In this document: one piece after another, positions 46,569 through 56,443 of the stretch
How positions within the stretch are numbered: the stretch's first letter is position 1
Layout of the letters: each line of letters opens with the position of its first letter
Source of the DNA: Natronoglycomyces albus
Lineage (GTDB): Bacteria > Actinomycetota > Actinomycetes > Mycobacteriales > Micromonosporaceae
Length of the DNA stretch: 64,000 nt
Reading direction: 5' to 3'
Assembly: GCF_016925535.1 (NCBI RefSeq)
Contig: NZ_CP070496.1
Location: forward strand, 1,674,001-1,738,000
Notes under the pieces: model-generated
Told to the model about the DNA's origin: nothing
What the model saw: only the letters and a program-made list of their open reading frames with translations
The model's database searches: none
Program-made: the position numbers and the translations under genes

Positions 46569-49500
46569 TCAGCGGCGCAGGTCTGGGTACCACGGAAATC
46601 CCAGCGCTGCGGCAGAGTCGGCCGAACCACCGCATACCCGTGATATTGACGTTGGGTTGGTCTCCTCAAACCGAGAACAGATCTGGTCGACCACCTTGGT
46701 GACCGCGTCATCGTCCACCACGGCCGCGTCATCAATGGTGGCGTCGTACACGAATTGGAGTAGATGATCTTCGAAGGTGCTCGCAGTCGCGGGGAACGTG
46801 AACAGCACCCTTAGCTGCGTGGGTTCACGGTGGTAACTGTCGGCCCATCCTGAAGTGCAATTCCATTGGCCTAGTAGGTGAGGATCGTCTTCAAGTCGGG
46901 TTGCGACCTGCCGGGCTACTCGCGCGGCCGGCCATTCCCAGTCCCATTCTCCATGCGCCCGTGCGACCTCGGCTTGGTACGCAGCGGCGTCGAACCGATA
47001 TACGGTGACTTCTCCCTGTGCCGCCAGGCTGTCGCGTACCTCCCACACGACCGTTTCGGCATCGTCCAACCACATCTTGGCCCACAGTTGCCCGCAGCAG
47101 CCCGCGGTACACCATGCTTCGGCAAGGCTCACCTCCCGCGGTTGCGCGGTTACGAGCAAAGGTGAGTGACCGGACAGCAAAGTGCTCGGACCGGCACCAG
47201 AACCGCGCTGAAAGAGGTTGGCCACCAGGGGCATACCGTCGATGAGGAACTCGACTGTCGCTCCATGGGGGCCTGAGGGTGGCCCCACCGATACATGCAT
47301 GGCAAATGATGGGAGCCGTGACGTGGATTTGGTCAGTGCCGGACGGTATCGGGTCAATTCCCGTCGGATCCAGCACAGGTAGCTGTCGGACGACCCCGTT
47401 CGCGCCGCATCGGTCACCATGTCTCGCACCCGTGCCGAGGAAAAGATCTCTTCGAAGGCAGTCAGCACAGCTTTACGTTGCCCGCCTTTCCACGGCAAGG
47501 TCGCCAGATGGCCGCAATAAACCGACTCCCGCAATCGTAGGGCCAGACCCAGTGCGGCGATGTCGGAAGTGAATCGCACCAGGTTCTGTGCCACGTGCAC
47601 CAGAAGCTCGACTGGCCCATGCAAGGACCTGACTGGATCACAGGTAGACCAACTATCCCAAGCCTCCCAACCGTCGGGGAGCGCAAGGAGAATTTCCGCC
47701 ACGGTTGCGGCAATCTCCTCTTCCGACAGCACCAAGCTGGTGCGCACCCCCGCATCAGGGACGCTGTTGAGCAACTCTTGATAAGTCCACCTCGCCGAAC
47801 ACAGACTCTTGGCAATAGACGCCTTGACCGAGCCATCCGCGTGCGCGGCGATCCAAATCAGGTGGGTTGCCACTTGCGGAACATTATCCAACGCTTCGAT
47901 GCCCAAGGAGCTCAGTTCGTCTCCCATCAGGGCGATCGTTCGCACCAAGGGCGCTTCCTCGCCGGTGCATCGCCCCCGCAGAAGCCGCAGGCCGACCACC
48001 AGTTCGGTCTTGGTGAGGCCTTCTCGCAGCAGATACGTTGCCATACGACGACATTCTCGGTCGGAAATCGGTATGACCATGTCGCGAAGATCCGAGGTCA
48101 GGGAGTAGGTGGGAGTAACGCTTTGCAGCTGTTGGGCTAGTTGGCCCAAACTTGCCTGAGAATCCACCTCGACCGCGATGAGTTGCTCGCATATTCGCTC
48201 CGCAGTACTTTCCGCACATCCGGCAGGCGGAGTCGCATCAGATACCTGTTCCCACAGGGTGTCCCGCTCGGCTTCGGTGATCGGGCGAAACGGCTCTTGG
48301 CTACAGAGTCGAATCAGGCGAGCATAGAGAGAGGGTGTCTTTCCTTGCACCGAACGCCGGTTATGACGGGGCCTCTCTGGCCACCCCACATCAGCGCGGC
48401 AAGAGAGACGGTCATTCCCACCTAGGAACGCGGTGCTATCCGGGGCGTTGGTGGCTATCTCAGAGATGACCTCACCCACGGCTTGGCCGATCGCGGCATC
48501 GTCAACCACTGCGGCGTCAGCCAGCGAGAACTCGAGAGTGAATCGAGACGGTCGATTCGTGAGGACCGGATCGGAGAATGTTACCCAGAACTGTTCAGAT
48601 ACCCCAGATTGTGCCCCGGTCCGCGAGGAGTCAAATCCCCACTTTTTCAGCAGGCTGGGGTGCTGGCGCAAAGTCGTCTCCAGCTTTCGGGCCGCCCGGT
48701 GGGCGGGCCACTCCCAAGAACCATCGGTGGCCGCTCGGTCGATCTCAGCCAGATAGCTATCGGATGGGAACCGATACTGTGCCAAGGAGACCTCAGGCTG
48801 GCGGCTATTGCGCACATCCCAAACGACCCAGTGGCCCTCATGCCGAATGTCGACGGTCAACGCGCCACAGCACGGGGTGGTGCAACTAGCTTCGGCCAGC
48901 ACTACCTGAGACAATGGTGCCGCAGGCAACCAGGCCGAGCGATCGGTGAGCAGCGACTGTGGGTCCATTGCCGGGCCGAACGGGAAGTGAGCCGACACCA
49001 GCGGCCGCCCCGCGGCCAGAATCCGCGTTTCCACCCGGCCCGGGTGACCAGGTGGAGGAACAACAATGCGCACAGAGAATTCCTGAGGCTCGCCCACGTC
49101 ACTATGCAGTCGAGCGACATAGCGATATAGCCAGCAGGCGCGGGCGTCACTAGCGTCTTGTCTCAACGCGGCAGAGACAACCGAATGAGTCTGTGCCGAG
49201 GTCAAACACGCCCGCGACTGGGCGATATAACGCTCCCGGTCACCGGGCTGCCACGGTAGCAACGCGAAGTTACCGCTGACCACCGATTCATGGACTCGAG
49301 CCACGAACTCAAGACCCACAACAGTTCCGGACAGAGCTCCCGAGATCGACGCGAGCTCCGTCAACGCCGCCACGCCAAGATTGAGGCTCCTAAACACCTG
49401 CGCACTGGCTGTTCCGAAAGGCAGGTCTAGCAACAGTGCCAGGACTTGGCACGCCTGGGCGGGACTCTTGAGCTGGCCAGGCGGCACAGACGCATCTGCA

Positions 49501-50132
49501 GCCAACATGGAGGCGCCCAGATTCAGCACGCGAGGTGGCCCTGGCGAGCCGCTAATGTGGGTATACGTCGGTTGAGGCAACCGATGGACTCCCGTACGCT
49601 CGGCAATCCACTCCACATGGGATTCGAGGTGTGGGGACCGTGCCAGCAATCCTATCGCCGGTTCAAGGTATGGCGATCCCAGCAACGCGATCGTTCGCGC
49701 TGTCCGCGCATCATCCTCGGCCACCTCATAGGACAGCAGATGCAAGCCAACGGCAACCTCGGCGAAGCTCAATCCCTCATAGAGCAGGACGTGACCGATT
49801 GACCGAGCCTTGTCTACAGAGCACAGCCGCGCTTCGTGGTTCAGACGATGGATGAGGGCTTCGACATCGCCATATAGCCGCAGCCACAGCTGCAAAGCGC
49901 GAACACTGGAATCGCAGGCGGGATCGGTGGTGTGGAAGATGTGTAGGAAATCGTCGGCCGCCGCTGGAGACTCCGGACGAGACCGGGGACAAACCCAATG
50001 ATTCTTGGCTAGTGCCCGGATCTGTGCTTCGGGGACCGGCTGACGTGGATAGCGTTCGATGAGCTGGTGAACGCGAGCGAGAAGGGGAAGGGAGTTCTGG
50101 GCGAGCGCCTTGCGCTCGACGGCAGAACTCAT
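46569..50132 (-). CDS. Large protein of unknown function built from two tandem ~590-residue copies
   Basis: 1187 residues, no family recognised. The two halves are clearly homologous. VLLYEGLSFAEVAVGLHLL in the first half aligns with YLLREGLTKTELVVGLRLL in the second, and both are followed by (V/A)RTIAL(L/M)G. EASCTTPCCGALTV aligns with EAWCTAGCCGQLWA. WEWPAHRAARKLETTL aligns with WEWPAARVARQVATRL. The cysteine clusters are Cys417/421/422 and Cys1008/1012/1013, exactly 591 residues apart. Each half looks like a helical repeat-rich N-part plus a beta-rich part with the C-x3-CC motif, possibly a metal site. There is no signal peptide or membrane helix, so it is probably cytoplasmic. It starts at ATG 50132, divergent from the ribosomal protection gene, and its promoter carries a weak Zur-like sequence. 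Third positions look coding throughout. Confidence 0.85.
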   Translation of the reverse strand: MSSAVERKALAQNSLPLLARVHQLIERYPRQPVPEAQIRALAKNHWVCPRSRPESPAAADDFLHIFHTTDPACDSSVRALQLWLRLYGDVEALIHRLNHEARLCSVDKARSIGHVLLYEGLSFAEVAVGLHLLSYEVAEDDARTARTIALLGSPYLEPAIGLLARSPHLESHVEWIAERTGVHRLPQPTYTHISGSPGPPRVLNLGASMLAADASVPPGQLKSPAQACQVLALLLDLPFGTASAQVFRSLNLGVAALTELASISGALSGTVVGLEFVARVHESVVSGNFALLPWQPGDRERYIAQSRACLTSAQTHSVVSAALRQDASDARACWLYRYVARLHSDVGEPQEFSVRIVVPPPGHPGRVETRILAAGRPLVSAHFPFGPAMDPQSLLTDRSAWLPAAPLSQVVLAEASCTTPCCGALTVDIRHEGHWVVWDVRNSRQPEVSLAQYRFPSDSYLAEIDRAATDGSWEWPAHRAARKLETTLRQHPSLLKKWGFDSSRTGAQSGVSEQFWVTFSDPVLTNRPSRFTLEFSLADAAVVDDAAIGQAVGEVISEIATNAPDSTAFLGGNDRLSCRADVGWPERPRHNRRSVQGKTPSLYARLIRLCSQEPFRPITEAERDTLWEQVSDATPPAGCAESTAERICEQLIAVEVDSQASLGQLAQQLQSVTPTYSLTSDLRDMVIPISDRECRRMATYLLREGLTKTELVVGLRLLRGRCTGEEAPLVRTIALMGDELSSLGIEALDNVPQVATHLIWIAAHADGSVKASIAKSLCSARWTYQELLNSVPDAGVRTSLVLSEEEIAATVAEILLALPDGWEAWDSWSTCDPVRSLHGPVELLVHVAQNLVRFTSDIAALGLALRLRESVYCGHLATLPWKGGQRKAVLTAFEEIFSSARVRDMVTDAARTGSSDSYLCWIRRELTRYRPALTKSTSRLPSFAMHVSVGPPSGPHGATVEFLIDGMPLVANLFQRGSGAGPSTLLSGHSPLLVTAQPREVSLAEAWCTAGCCGQLWAKMWLDDAETVVWEVRDSLAAQGEVTVYRFDAAAYQAEVARAHGEWDWEWPAARVARQVATRLEDDPHLLGQWNCTSGWADSYHREPTQLRVLFTFPATASTFEDHLLQFVYDATIDDAAVVDDDAVTKVVDQICSRFEETNPTSISRVCGGSADSAAALGFPWYPDLRR

Positions 50133-50157
50133 TTACCTGAGGTACTCGATTCGACAA

Positions 50158-50178
50158 TCATGAAAAACATCTTAGACA
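50158..50178. promoter_or_regulatory. Weak Zur-like sequence
   Basis: TCATGAAAAACATCTTAGAC keeps the left half-site (TCATGAAAA) and part of the centre of the mycobacterial-type Zur consensus but diverges in the right half. It lies 25 nt before the start codon of the 1187-residue protein. It is suggestive only because better sites occur at 18228 and 37057. Confidence 0.28.
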
Positions 50179-50343
50179 GTTCGCTCTACGCCTCCACACC
50201 GGAGCCCCACCAAAAACTCGGTTGCGGCCCGATCGATCCCTTGCTTCAATGAATGCGTCATATCCACGCCCAGGAGGTACCAATGCGCCGAAAGATCACG
50301 TCAACCCACCGTGACCTGTTCTTTCGCCGTAAGGATATGACCT

Positions 50344-52299
50344 TTGACATCTATTTTGAATCTCGGAATCCTAGCCCATGTTGACGCGGGAAAAACCAGC
50401 CTGACCGAGCGCCTGTTGCTCCACGCCGGGGCGATCAAGCGCGCTGGCAGCGTCGATGCGGGCGATACCCACACCGACTCGCTGGCGTTGGAACGCCAAC
50501 GCGGTATCACCATTAAGTCCGCCGTCGTCTCGTTCACCCTCGGTGAGGTCACCGTCAACCTGATCGACACCCCTGGCCACCCGGATTTCATCGCCGAAGT
50601 GGAGCGGGTTCTCAGCGTGCTCGATGGCGCCGTTTTGGTGGTATCGGCGGTCGAAGGAGTGCAGCCCCAGACACGCATTCTGTTGCGAACCTTGCGCAGG
50701 TTGGCTATTCCCACGCTGATCTTTGTGAACAAGATCGACCGCCTCGGTGCTCGATATTCCTCACTCTTGAGCGATATCGCCACCAAGCTGAGCCCAGGGA
50801 TCGTGCCCATGGGCGTGGTGGAAAATCTTGGGCAGCGAGATGCCGACTTTGTGCCGTTCGCGATGGCCTCTGTTGAATTCGCCAGCGAGCTGAGCGAAAA
50901 ACTCGCCGACCATAGCGACGAAATCCTGGCTGCTGTGGTTGAGCAGACCGCCATGTCCTCCTCGCAGCTGCATGATGAGCTCGCCGCCCAGACTGCCCGC
51001 TGCCACATCATTCCGGTGTACTTTGGCTCTGCCTATACCGGTGCGGGAGTCGAGGAGTTGTCCGAAGCGATAACGACATGGCTGCCCACCTCGTCGGGGC
51101 AGTCCCACGAGCCGGTGTCGGGAACGGTGTTCAAAGTAGAACGGGCTCCGTCTGGCCAGAAGATCGCCTATGCGCGGTTGTTCTCTGGAACGATTCGGGT
51201 GCGCGAGCGGCTACGTTTCGCCTCGGGGAGGGAAGCCCGAATCACGGGCCTACGGCATTTTGAAGATGGAACCCTCACAGCAAAGCCACATCTCAGCGCC
51301 GGACAGATCGGTCAGCTTCTGGGATGCGACTCAGTTCGCATCGGCGACTGGTTTGGTCAAGAGCCTCCCCGGGCGGCCCAACAGTATTTCCCGCCGCCGA
51401 CCTTGGAAGCCGTGGTAGTACCGAAACCCTCGACGGACGTGGTCGCTGTGCGCCAGGCATTGAGCCAAATCGCCGAACAGGATCCCCTCATCAATCTTCG
51501 CCAGCGAGAAGATAGCGGTGAGGTCAGCGTTTCCCTCTACGGCGAGGTGCAAAAGGAGGTCATTCAGTCAACCTTGTTGACCGACTTTGGGCTTGAGGTT
51601 GGCTTTCGCGAGGCAACCACGATCTGCATTGAACGTCCCACCGGCAGTGGAGCGGCCGCCCAGATCGTGGGGGAGGAGTCCAATCCGTTCCCGGCGACGG
51701 TGGGTCTGCGCATCGACCCGGCGCCGGTTGGCACTGGAATCCAGTTCCGGCTGGAGGTGGAACTAGGGTCGATGCCTTCCTCGTTTTTTCGGGCGGTGGA
51801 GGATGGAGTCATGCAGACATTGCGGCAGGGCCTCTATGGCTGGCAGGTCACCGATTGCGTCGTCACCGTGACTCACTCCTCCAGCGCCGCCCCGGCCAAC
51901 TACGCCAGTGACTTTCGGCTCCTTGCGCCGCTTGTGGTCATGTCAGCGTTGAAGAGGGCTGGCACGGCGGTCTTTGAACCGATGGATCGATTCCTCGTGG
52001 AGGCCCCTAGCGAGGCCCTGGAAACTCTCATACCAGGCCTTGGCGCGGTGCAGGCTGTGCCGGATTCAGTCGCTACGCGTGGTGTGACGACGCAGGTCAA
52101 GGGCATCATCCCCAGCCGACAGGTGGGGGAACTGACACGGCAATTGCCGGACCTCGCTGGCGGAGAAGGAATGTTGGAGACGGAATTCGATCATCACCGC
52201 GAAGTGCGCAGGAAGCCACCTTCGAGACCGAGGACCGACTACAACCCGCTCAACCGCACGGAATATTTGATGCGGTTGGCCGGCACGATAGCTGAGTAA
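50344..52299 (+). CDS. TetM/OtrA-type ribosomal protection translation GTPase
   Basis: 651 residues with EF-G-like architecture. The GTPase domain has ILAHVDAGKTSLTERLL (G1), RGITIKSA (G2), DTPGHPDF (G3) and NKIDR (G4), followed by domains II-V. The C-terminal domain ends in RPRTDYNPLNRTEYLMRL, close in form to TetM/TetO/OtrA proteins of ~640-660 residues. Such proteins remove tetracyclines from the ribosome, and producers such as Streptomyces rimosus carry OtrA. No tetracycline biosynthesis is seen here, so intrinsic resistance or a housekeeping ribosome role is possible. The start is TTG 50344, eight nucleotides after AAGGA; a nearby ATG is out of frame. It is divergent from the 1187-residue gene. 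Confidence 0.92.
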   Translation: MTSILNLGILAHVDAGKTSLTERLLLHAGAIKRAGSVDAGDTHTDSLALERQRGITIKSAVVSFTLGEVTVNLIDTPGHPDFIAEVERVLSVLDGAVLVVSAVEGVQPQTRILLRTLRRLAIPTLIFVNKIDRLGARYSSLLSDIATKLSPGIVPMGVVENLGQRDADFVPFAMASVEFASELSEKLADHSDEILAAVVEQTAMSSSQLHDELAAQTARCHIIPVYFGSAYTGAGVEELSEAITTWLPTSSGQSHEPVSGTVFKVERAPSGQKIAYARLFSGTIRVRERLRFASGREARITGLRHFEDGTLTAKPHLSAGQIGQLLGCDSVRIGDWFGQEPPRAAQQYFPPPTLEAVVVPKPSTDVVAVRQALSQIAEQDPLINLRQREDSGEVSVSLYGEVQKEVIQSTLLTDFGLEVGFREATTICIERPTGSGAAAQIVGEESNPFPATVGLRIDPAPVGTGIQFRLEVELGSMPSSFFRAVEDGVMQTLRQGLYGWQVTDCVVTVTHSSSAAPANYASDFRLLAPLVVMSALKRAGTAVFEPMDRFLVEAPSEALETLIPGLGAVQAVPDSVATRGVTTQVKGIIPSRQVGELTRQLPDLAGGEGMLETEFDHHREVRRKPPSRPRTDYNPLNRTEYLMRLAGTIAE

Positions 52300-52406
52300 C
52301 GCACGCAGCTACTGAGATTGCAACGCGAGCGTCCCCTGGCGAAACTGGAGCCAAACGGTAGCCTAGATGTTTTCGGTTCGCGGATTGAAGAATCGTGGGT
52401 GGTCTC

Positions 52407-53648
52407 ATGGGTAGGAATGGATTGATCGGCCTCGTGGCCGCACTTGTACTCGTCATTGCCGGTGTCGGCGCATTTATCGTGCTCAGGGACGATAACGACG
52501 AGCCCCCGTCGGACGAGGCGACCAATAATGACTCTAATGATAGTGCTGACGACAGCGAGCCGAGTGACCATGACCCGGTCATCGAAACTGTCGCCGAAGG
52601 TTTCGATCAGCCGTGGGGGCTGGAGTTCCTGCCAGAGGGTGACCAGCTGCTGGTAACGGAGCTGGTGGGTACCTTGGCGATCGTCGACATTGACAGCGGG
52701 GACGTGCGCCGTATCGACGGTGTTCCCGACGTCAGCGCCGAAGGCCAAGGCGGTTTGTTGGACGTGGCGATCGATCCGGACTTCCCTGACTCGTCGTGGG
52801 TGTACCTTACCTATTCGGCCGCCACCGATGATGGAAACACCAGCACCCACCTGGCTCGCGGTCAACTCGACCTCGACCAAGCGACGCTGCGCGACGTCGA
52901 GGAGCTGTATGTGGCCGAACCGGCAACGCAAGCGCCGGTCCACTACGGATCAAAGATCGTGTTCGGCGTGGACGGGAACCTGTACATGACCATCGGCGAC
53001 CGTGGGGACAAGAACTTCGCCGACCATGTCTCACAAGATCCCTCCAATACCCTTGGCACCACTGTCCGCTTGCGGCCCGACGGGTCTATTCCGGAGGACA
53101 ATCCCTTTATCGACGATGGTGACATAGCCGACGAGATATACACCTATGGTCACCGCAACGTGCAAGGAATGACGGTCCATCCCCTCACTGGCGTCATGTG
53201 GCAAAGCGAGCACGGTGAAGAGGACGGCGATGAAATCAATATTGTTGAAGGCGGTCACAATTACGGCTGGCCGATAGCCCACAGTGGCTGTGAATACGGC
53301 ACTGACACTCCGATCGGCGACCACCCCTTGGACCGGGATGAGTTCCCCAATCCGGCCTTCTTCTGGGAGTGCGGTTCCGGAGGATTCCCACCCGGAGGCC
53401 TGACCTTCTACGAGGGAGACCAGTTCCCAGCCTGGGAGGGAAACCTGCTGGTGGGCGGCCTAGCTTCTGAGCAGGTGGCGCGCTTTATCGAAGAAGACGG
53501 CGAGCTGATCGAAACCGAGCCCTTGCTAGCCGATGAAGGATGGCGTATCCGCGACATTGTGGTCAGCCCACACGACGGCGCGATATACGTCGCCATCGAC
53601 GATGACGATGTTCCGCTGATTCGGCTCGTCGACGGAACCGAGGACTAA
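52407..53648 (+). CDS. PQQ-dependent sugar (glucose/sorbosone) dehydrogenase-like protein
   Basis: 413 residues. An N-terminal transmembrane anchor (about residues 5-23) is followed by an acidic linker rich in Asp/Ser/Asn. The six-bladed beta-propeller begins at VIETVAEGFDQPWGLEFLPE. Family features include GQGGLLDVAIDPDF, the HYGSKIVFG strand, TYGHRNVQGMTVHP and WQSEHGEEDGDEIN, which contain the Arg, His and Asp positions of soluble glucose dehydrogenases. It probably oxidises a sugar or aldose outside the membrane if PQQ is available; no PQQ biosynthesis genes are in the window. ATG 52407 is preferred over GTG 52395 for its RBS-like GGTGG. Confidence 0.88.
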   Translation: MGRNGLIGLVAALVLVIAGVGAFIVLRDDNDEPPSDEATNNDSNDSADDSEPSDHDPVIETVAEGFDQPWGLEFLPEGDQLLVTELVGTLAIVDIDSGDVRRIDGVPDVSAEGQGGLLDVAIDPDFPDSSWVYLTYSAATDDGNTSTHLARGQLDLDQATLRDVEELYVAEPATQAPVHYGSKIVFGVDGNLYMTIGDRGDKNFADHVSQDPSNTLGTTVRLRPDGSIPEDNPFIDDGDIADEIYTYGHRNVQGMTVHPLTGVMWQSEHGEEDGDEINIVEGGHNYGWPIAHSGCEYGTDTPIGDHPLDRDEFPNPAFFWECGSGGFPPGGLTFYEGDQFPAWEGNLLVGGLASEQVARFIEEDGELIETEPLLADEGWRIRDIVVSPHDGAIYVAIDDDDVPLIRLVDGTED

Positions 53649-53741
53649 ACCAACCAGTCAGACGACTCATTACACACCCGCTGGCACCGGCTGCCAATGA
53701 TTTCATTCGCCGTAGCTAAGAATCCCTGCCTAGACTGAAGC

Positions 53742-54374
53742 ATGACTTTCTCATTTGTCGCCCGCTCCGAGGACGGCCAGTTGTATGGCGTAGCTGTGGC
53801 CAGCAAATTCCTAGCCGCCGGAGCGATCGCCCCCGCCGCCGAAGCCAATATCGGGGCGCTGTCCTCCCAAGCGTTCCCCAACCTGAACTACCGGTGGCAG
53901 GTGCTCGAATTCCTTCGGTCGGGGGTGAGCCCCGCCGATGCCGTCAAAGGTGTCACCGCCGCCGACGAATTGCGCGACCAAAGGCAACTTGGCGTGGTTG
54001 GCCCCACCGGCCCAGGCGTGGCCTACACCGGTTCGGAAACGCAACCGTGGTCCGGACACCGCGTCGGGGACGGCTACGCGGCACAAGGCAACATCCTGGT
54101 AGGCCCGGCAGTGGTGGACGACATGGTGACAGCGTGGAAAGAACACCGCCAGCTGCCGTTCGCCGAACGTATGGTCGCCGCCCTAACCGCCGGCGACGAC
54201 GCCGGAGGCGATCGCCGGGGCAAACAATGCGCCTCTCTACTGGTCGTAGGGCCGAACGCCAGCTACTTTCAGCATGACGATGTGGCAATTGACCTGCGGG
54301 TCGATGACCACACGGACCCAGTGGGGGAGTTGTCCCGCCTGCTGAAACTGCACCGGGAGACGTTTGTCTCCTAA
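53742..54374 (+). CDS. DUF1028 family protein (Ntn-hydrolase-like)
   Basis: 210 residues. The start TFSFVARSEDGQLYGVAVAS matches the DUF1028 family, which has an Ntn-hydrolase-like fold after the initiator Met-Thr. Further family marks are RQLGVVG, AYTGSETQPWSGHRVGDGYA, AQGNILVGP and AGGDRRGKQ. The function is unknown. It is monocistronic, with a possible TAGACT -10 element near 53732. Confidence 0.9.
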   Translation: MTFSFVARSEDGQLYGVAVASKFLAAGAIAPAAEANIGALSSQAFPNLNYRWQVLEFLRSGVSPADAVKGVTAADELRDQRQLGVVGPTGPGVAYTGSETQPWSGHRVGDGYAAQGNILVGPAVVDDMVTAWKEHRQLPFAERMVAALTAGDDAGGDRRGKQCASLLVVGPNASYFQHDDVAIDLRVDDHTDPVGELSRLLKLHRETFVS

Positions 54375-54520
54375 TGTGAAGTGGCTCGGCACCAGGCGTT
54401 GACTCAGTGCGGCAGCGCAGATTGTCGCCACTCTCCCATGGCCAGGTCGTGGCCGATGAATATTCGGATTTCGACTCGTCTAAGAGCTGTACGTGCTTAA
54501 CGTCAGACCTAGGAGGAACG

Positions 54521-55117
54521 ATGACTGGAATTGATCTAGAACCCGCGACCCGCAAGCTCAACGAGCTCATCGAGGGCGTATGGGAGAAACAGCTATCGGT
54601 GGAAACCCCCTGCCAGGAGATGGCGGTGGGCGACTTGCTGGAGCACATAGGCGCGTTGGCGAAGGCGTTCACCGCCGCCGCCAATAAGGAGAACGACGCG
54701 CAGTCAGGTCCGCCTCCCAAAGCCGACGCGGCCCGATTGCCAATGGACTGGCGAGCCAAAATCACCGGAGACTTGGAGACCTTGGCCGAAGCGTGGCGCA
54801 AACCCGAAGCGTGGGAAGGGCACACCTACGCGGGAGGGCTGAAGTTCTCCGGCGCCGAAGCCGGGGTAGTGGCTTTGGACGAGCTGGTGCTACACAGTTG
54901 GGATCTGGCCGTCGCCACCAACCAGGAATATGAACCAGACCCGCAGCTTGTGGCGATCGTAGACGGATTCGTCAGCCAGTTCAGCGGCCCGGGCACCGAA
55001 GAGGCCCGCGAAGGACTGTTCGGGCCCGAAAGAGAAATACCCGACGACGCGCCACTGTTCCACCGCGTACTCGGCAAAGCAGGCCGTGACCCACATTGGA
55101 CACCCCCAGTGACATAA
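54521..55117 (+). CDS. TIGR03086-type DinB/mycothiol-transferase-like protein
   Basis: 198 residues. A four-helix DinB-like protein with the metal-site helix motif ELVLHSWDLA (~120-130) and an early GDLLEHIGALAKAF helix that probably supplies further histidine ligands. Relatives are mycothiol-dependent maleylpyruvate isomerase-like enzymes; the substrate is unknown. The ATG at 54521 is directly preceded by AGGAGG; the open frame upstream to 54407 is not coding. A hairpin terminator follows, before a convergent MFS gene. Confidence 0.87.
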   Translation: MTGIDLEPATRKLNELIEGVWEKQLSVETPCQEMAVGDLLEHIGALAKAFTAAANKENDAQSGPPPKADAARLPMDWRAKITGDLETLAEAWRKPEAWEGHTYAGGLKFSGAEAGVVALDELVLHSWDLAVATNQEYEPDPQLVAIVDGFVSQFSGPGTEEAREGLFGPEREIPDDAPLFHRVLGKAGRDPHWTPPVT

Positions 55118-55156
55118 GGGGGTATCCCCGACTCTAAATCGGAACTGTAGAAGTGA

Positions 55157-55188
55157 CGGTGAGGGGCGGCGATTGTTCCCCCTCACCG
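55157..55188. terminator. Bidirectional hairpin terminator
   Basis: A 10-bp perfect stem (CGGTGAGGGG/CCCCTCACCG) with a 12-nt loop lies between convergent genes ending at 55117 and 55256. There is no clear U tract. Confidence 0.6.
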
Positions 55189-55255
55189 ATTACTGAACGA
55201 GTCGCGAACACCCGCCACCGACTCGTCGGCCATGCCGCTGGAGGGACCAGACCCC

Positions 55256-56443
55256 CTAATCGTGGCGCGGAATCCATCGACCCAATGCCGCCGCCCCCAA
55301 AAGGCCCAGGCCCGCCACCGCCCAAATCCCCACCCCGAGCGTTGCCACAAAGGTGAACGAACTGACAAGAACCGGGCCGGAGGCATTGCCCGCATCGGCA
55401 CACAACCGCCAACCACCAAGAAACTGGGCTCGGCCATTCTCCGGCGACGCATCAGCCCCCAACGTCAGCACAATGCCGCTGCCCATGCCGTTGCCGAAGC
55501 CCAACAAAATCGCGACTGCCAACAGGGTGCCCGCACTGGTCGTCAACGGAATGAGCACGTACGCCGCAGCCATGATCGACATACACGGCACCGCGACCCA
55601 CACCCGGCCGAAACGGTCCATCGCCTTTCCCGCCGGATAGAACAACAGCATGTCAACAGCCCCGGAAATACCAAAAATCAAACTCGTCGTGGTCGCGTCG
55701 AGACCGATATGGTCAGCCCACAATGGAATCGCCACCTGGCGACACGCCCGGACCGCGCCGACCATAAGCACCCCAACCCCGAGCGTGCCGAACACATGCA
55801 GATGTTGACGCAACACCGCAAACGTCTTGAGACCATTGCTTTTCCCATTGGGGCCACCAGCTTGCTGGTGATGGGGCACCCGAATCGAGGCCACCAGCAG
55901 GCCCGCGGCCACCGCCGCGACCAAATGCACCCAGTACGCGCCGTCCGTACCGAGCAACGCCATCGCCCCCGCGCCCAGAAACGGCCCAATGAACATGCCA
56001 ATGCGATGTGTTCCACCTAGGGACGACATCGCCCGGGCCCGCATCCGATAGGGCACAACCTCAGACAGAAACGTATGCCGCGCGATACCCCACATCGCGC
56101 TGGCGAATCCCAGCGTGGCAATGGCCGCGCCTAGCATCCACACTTCGGTCGCGAGGATACAGATCGTCAAGGCGACACAGACGAGAACGACTGCGCAGAG
56201 CATGGCCCGCCTCTCGCCCATCCGTGCCGCAAACGCGCCCGCTGGCAAGTCACCGATTAGCTGCCCAATTCCACTGAGCGCGACAATAAGCCCCGCTAGG
56301 CCAACCGAGGCACCCAAGTCCCGAGCCGACAGAGCAATGATGGGGGCAATGGCACCTTGACCTACGCCGAACAGGACAGCGGGGATATAGATGCTTGGAA
56401 TCAGCGTGCGGAGCCGAAATTCTGGTGGGGCAAGTGTGGTCAT
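55256..56443 (-). CDS. MFS transporter (drug-efflux type)
   Basis: 395 residues, about twelve hydrophobic helices. The loop between helices 2 and 3 has GDLPAGAFAARMGERRAML, matching the MFS motif A (GxLxDRxGRR-type). The second half repeats a similar loop near FYPAGKAMDRFGRVWVAV. It probably exports a drug-like or metabolite substrate with protons; specificity cannot be read. The ATG at 56443 is preferred over the TTG one codon earlier. It is divergent from the DUF2203 gene with 118 nt between, and no regulator adjoins it. Confidence 0.88.
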   Translation of the reverse strand: MTTLAPPEFRLRTLIPSIYIPAVLFGVGQGAIAPIIALSARDLGASVGLAGLIVALSGIGQLIGDLPAGAFAARMGERRAMLCAVVLVCVALTICILATEVWMLGAAIATLGFASAMWGIARHTFLSEVVPYRMRARAMSSLGGTHRIGMFIGPFLGAGAMALLGTDGAYWVHLVAAVAAGLLVASIRVPHHQQAGGPNGKSNGLKTFAVLRQHLHVFGTLGVGVLMVGAVRACRQVAIPLWADHIGLDATTTSLIFGISGAVDMLLFYPAGKAMDRFGRVWVAVPCMSIMAAAYVLIPLTTSAGTLLAVAILLGFGNGMGSGIVLTLGADASPENGRAQFLGGWRLCADAGNASGPVLVSSFTFVATLGVGIWAVAGLGLLGAAALGRWIPRHD

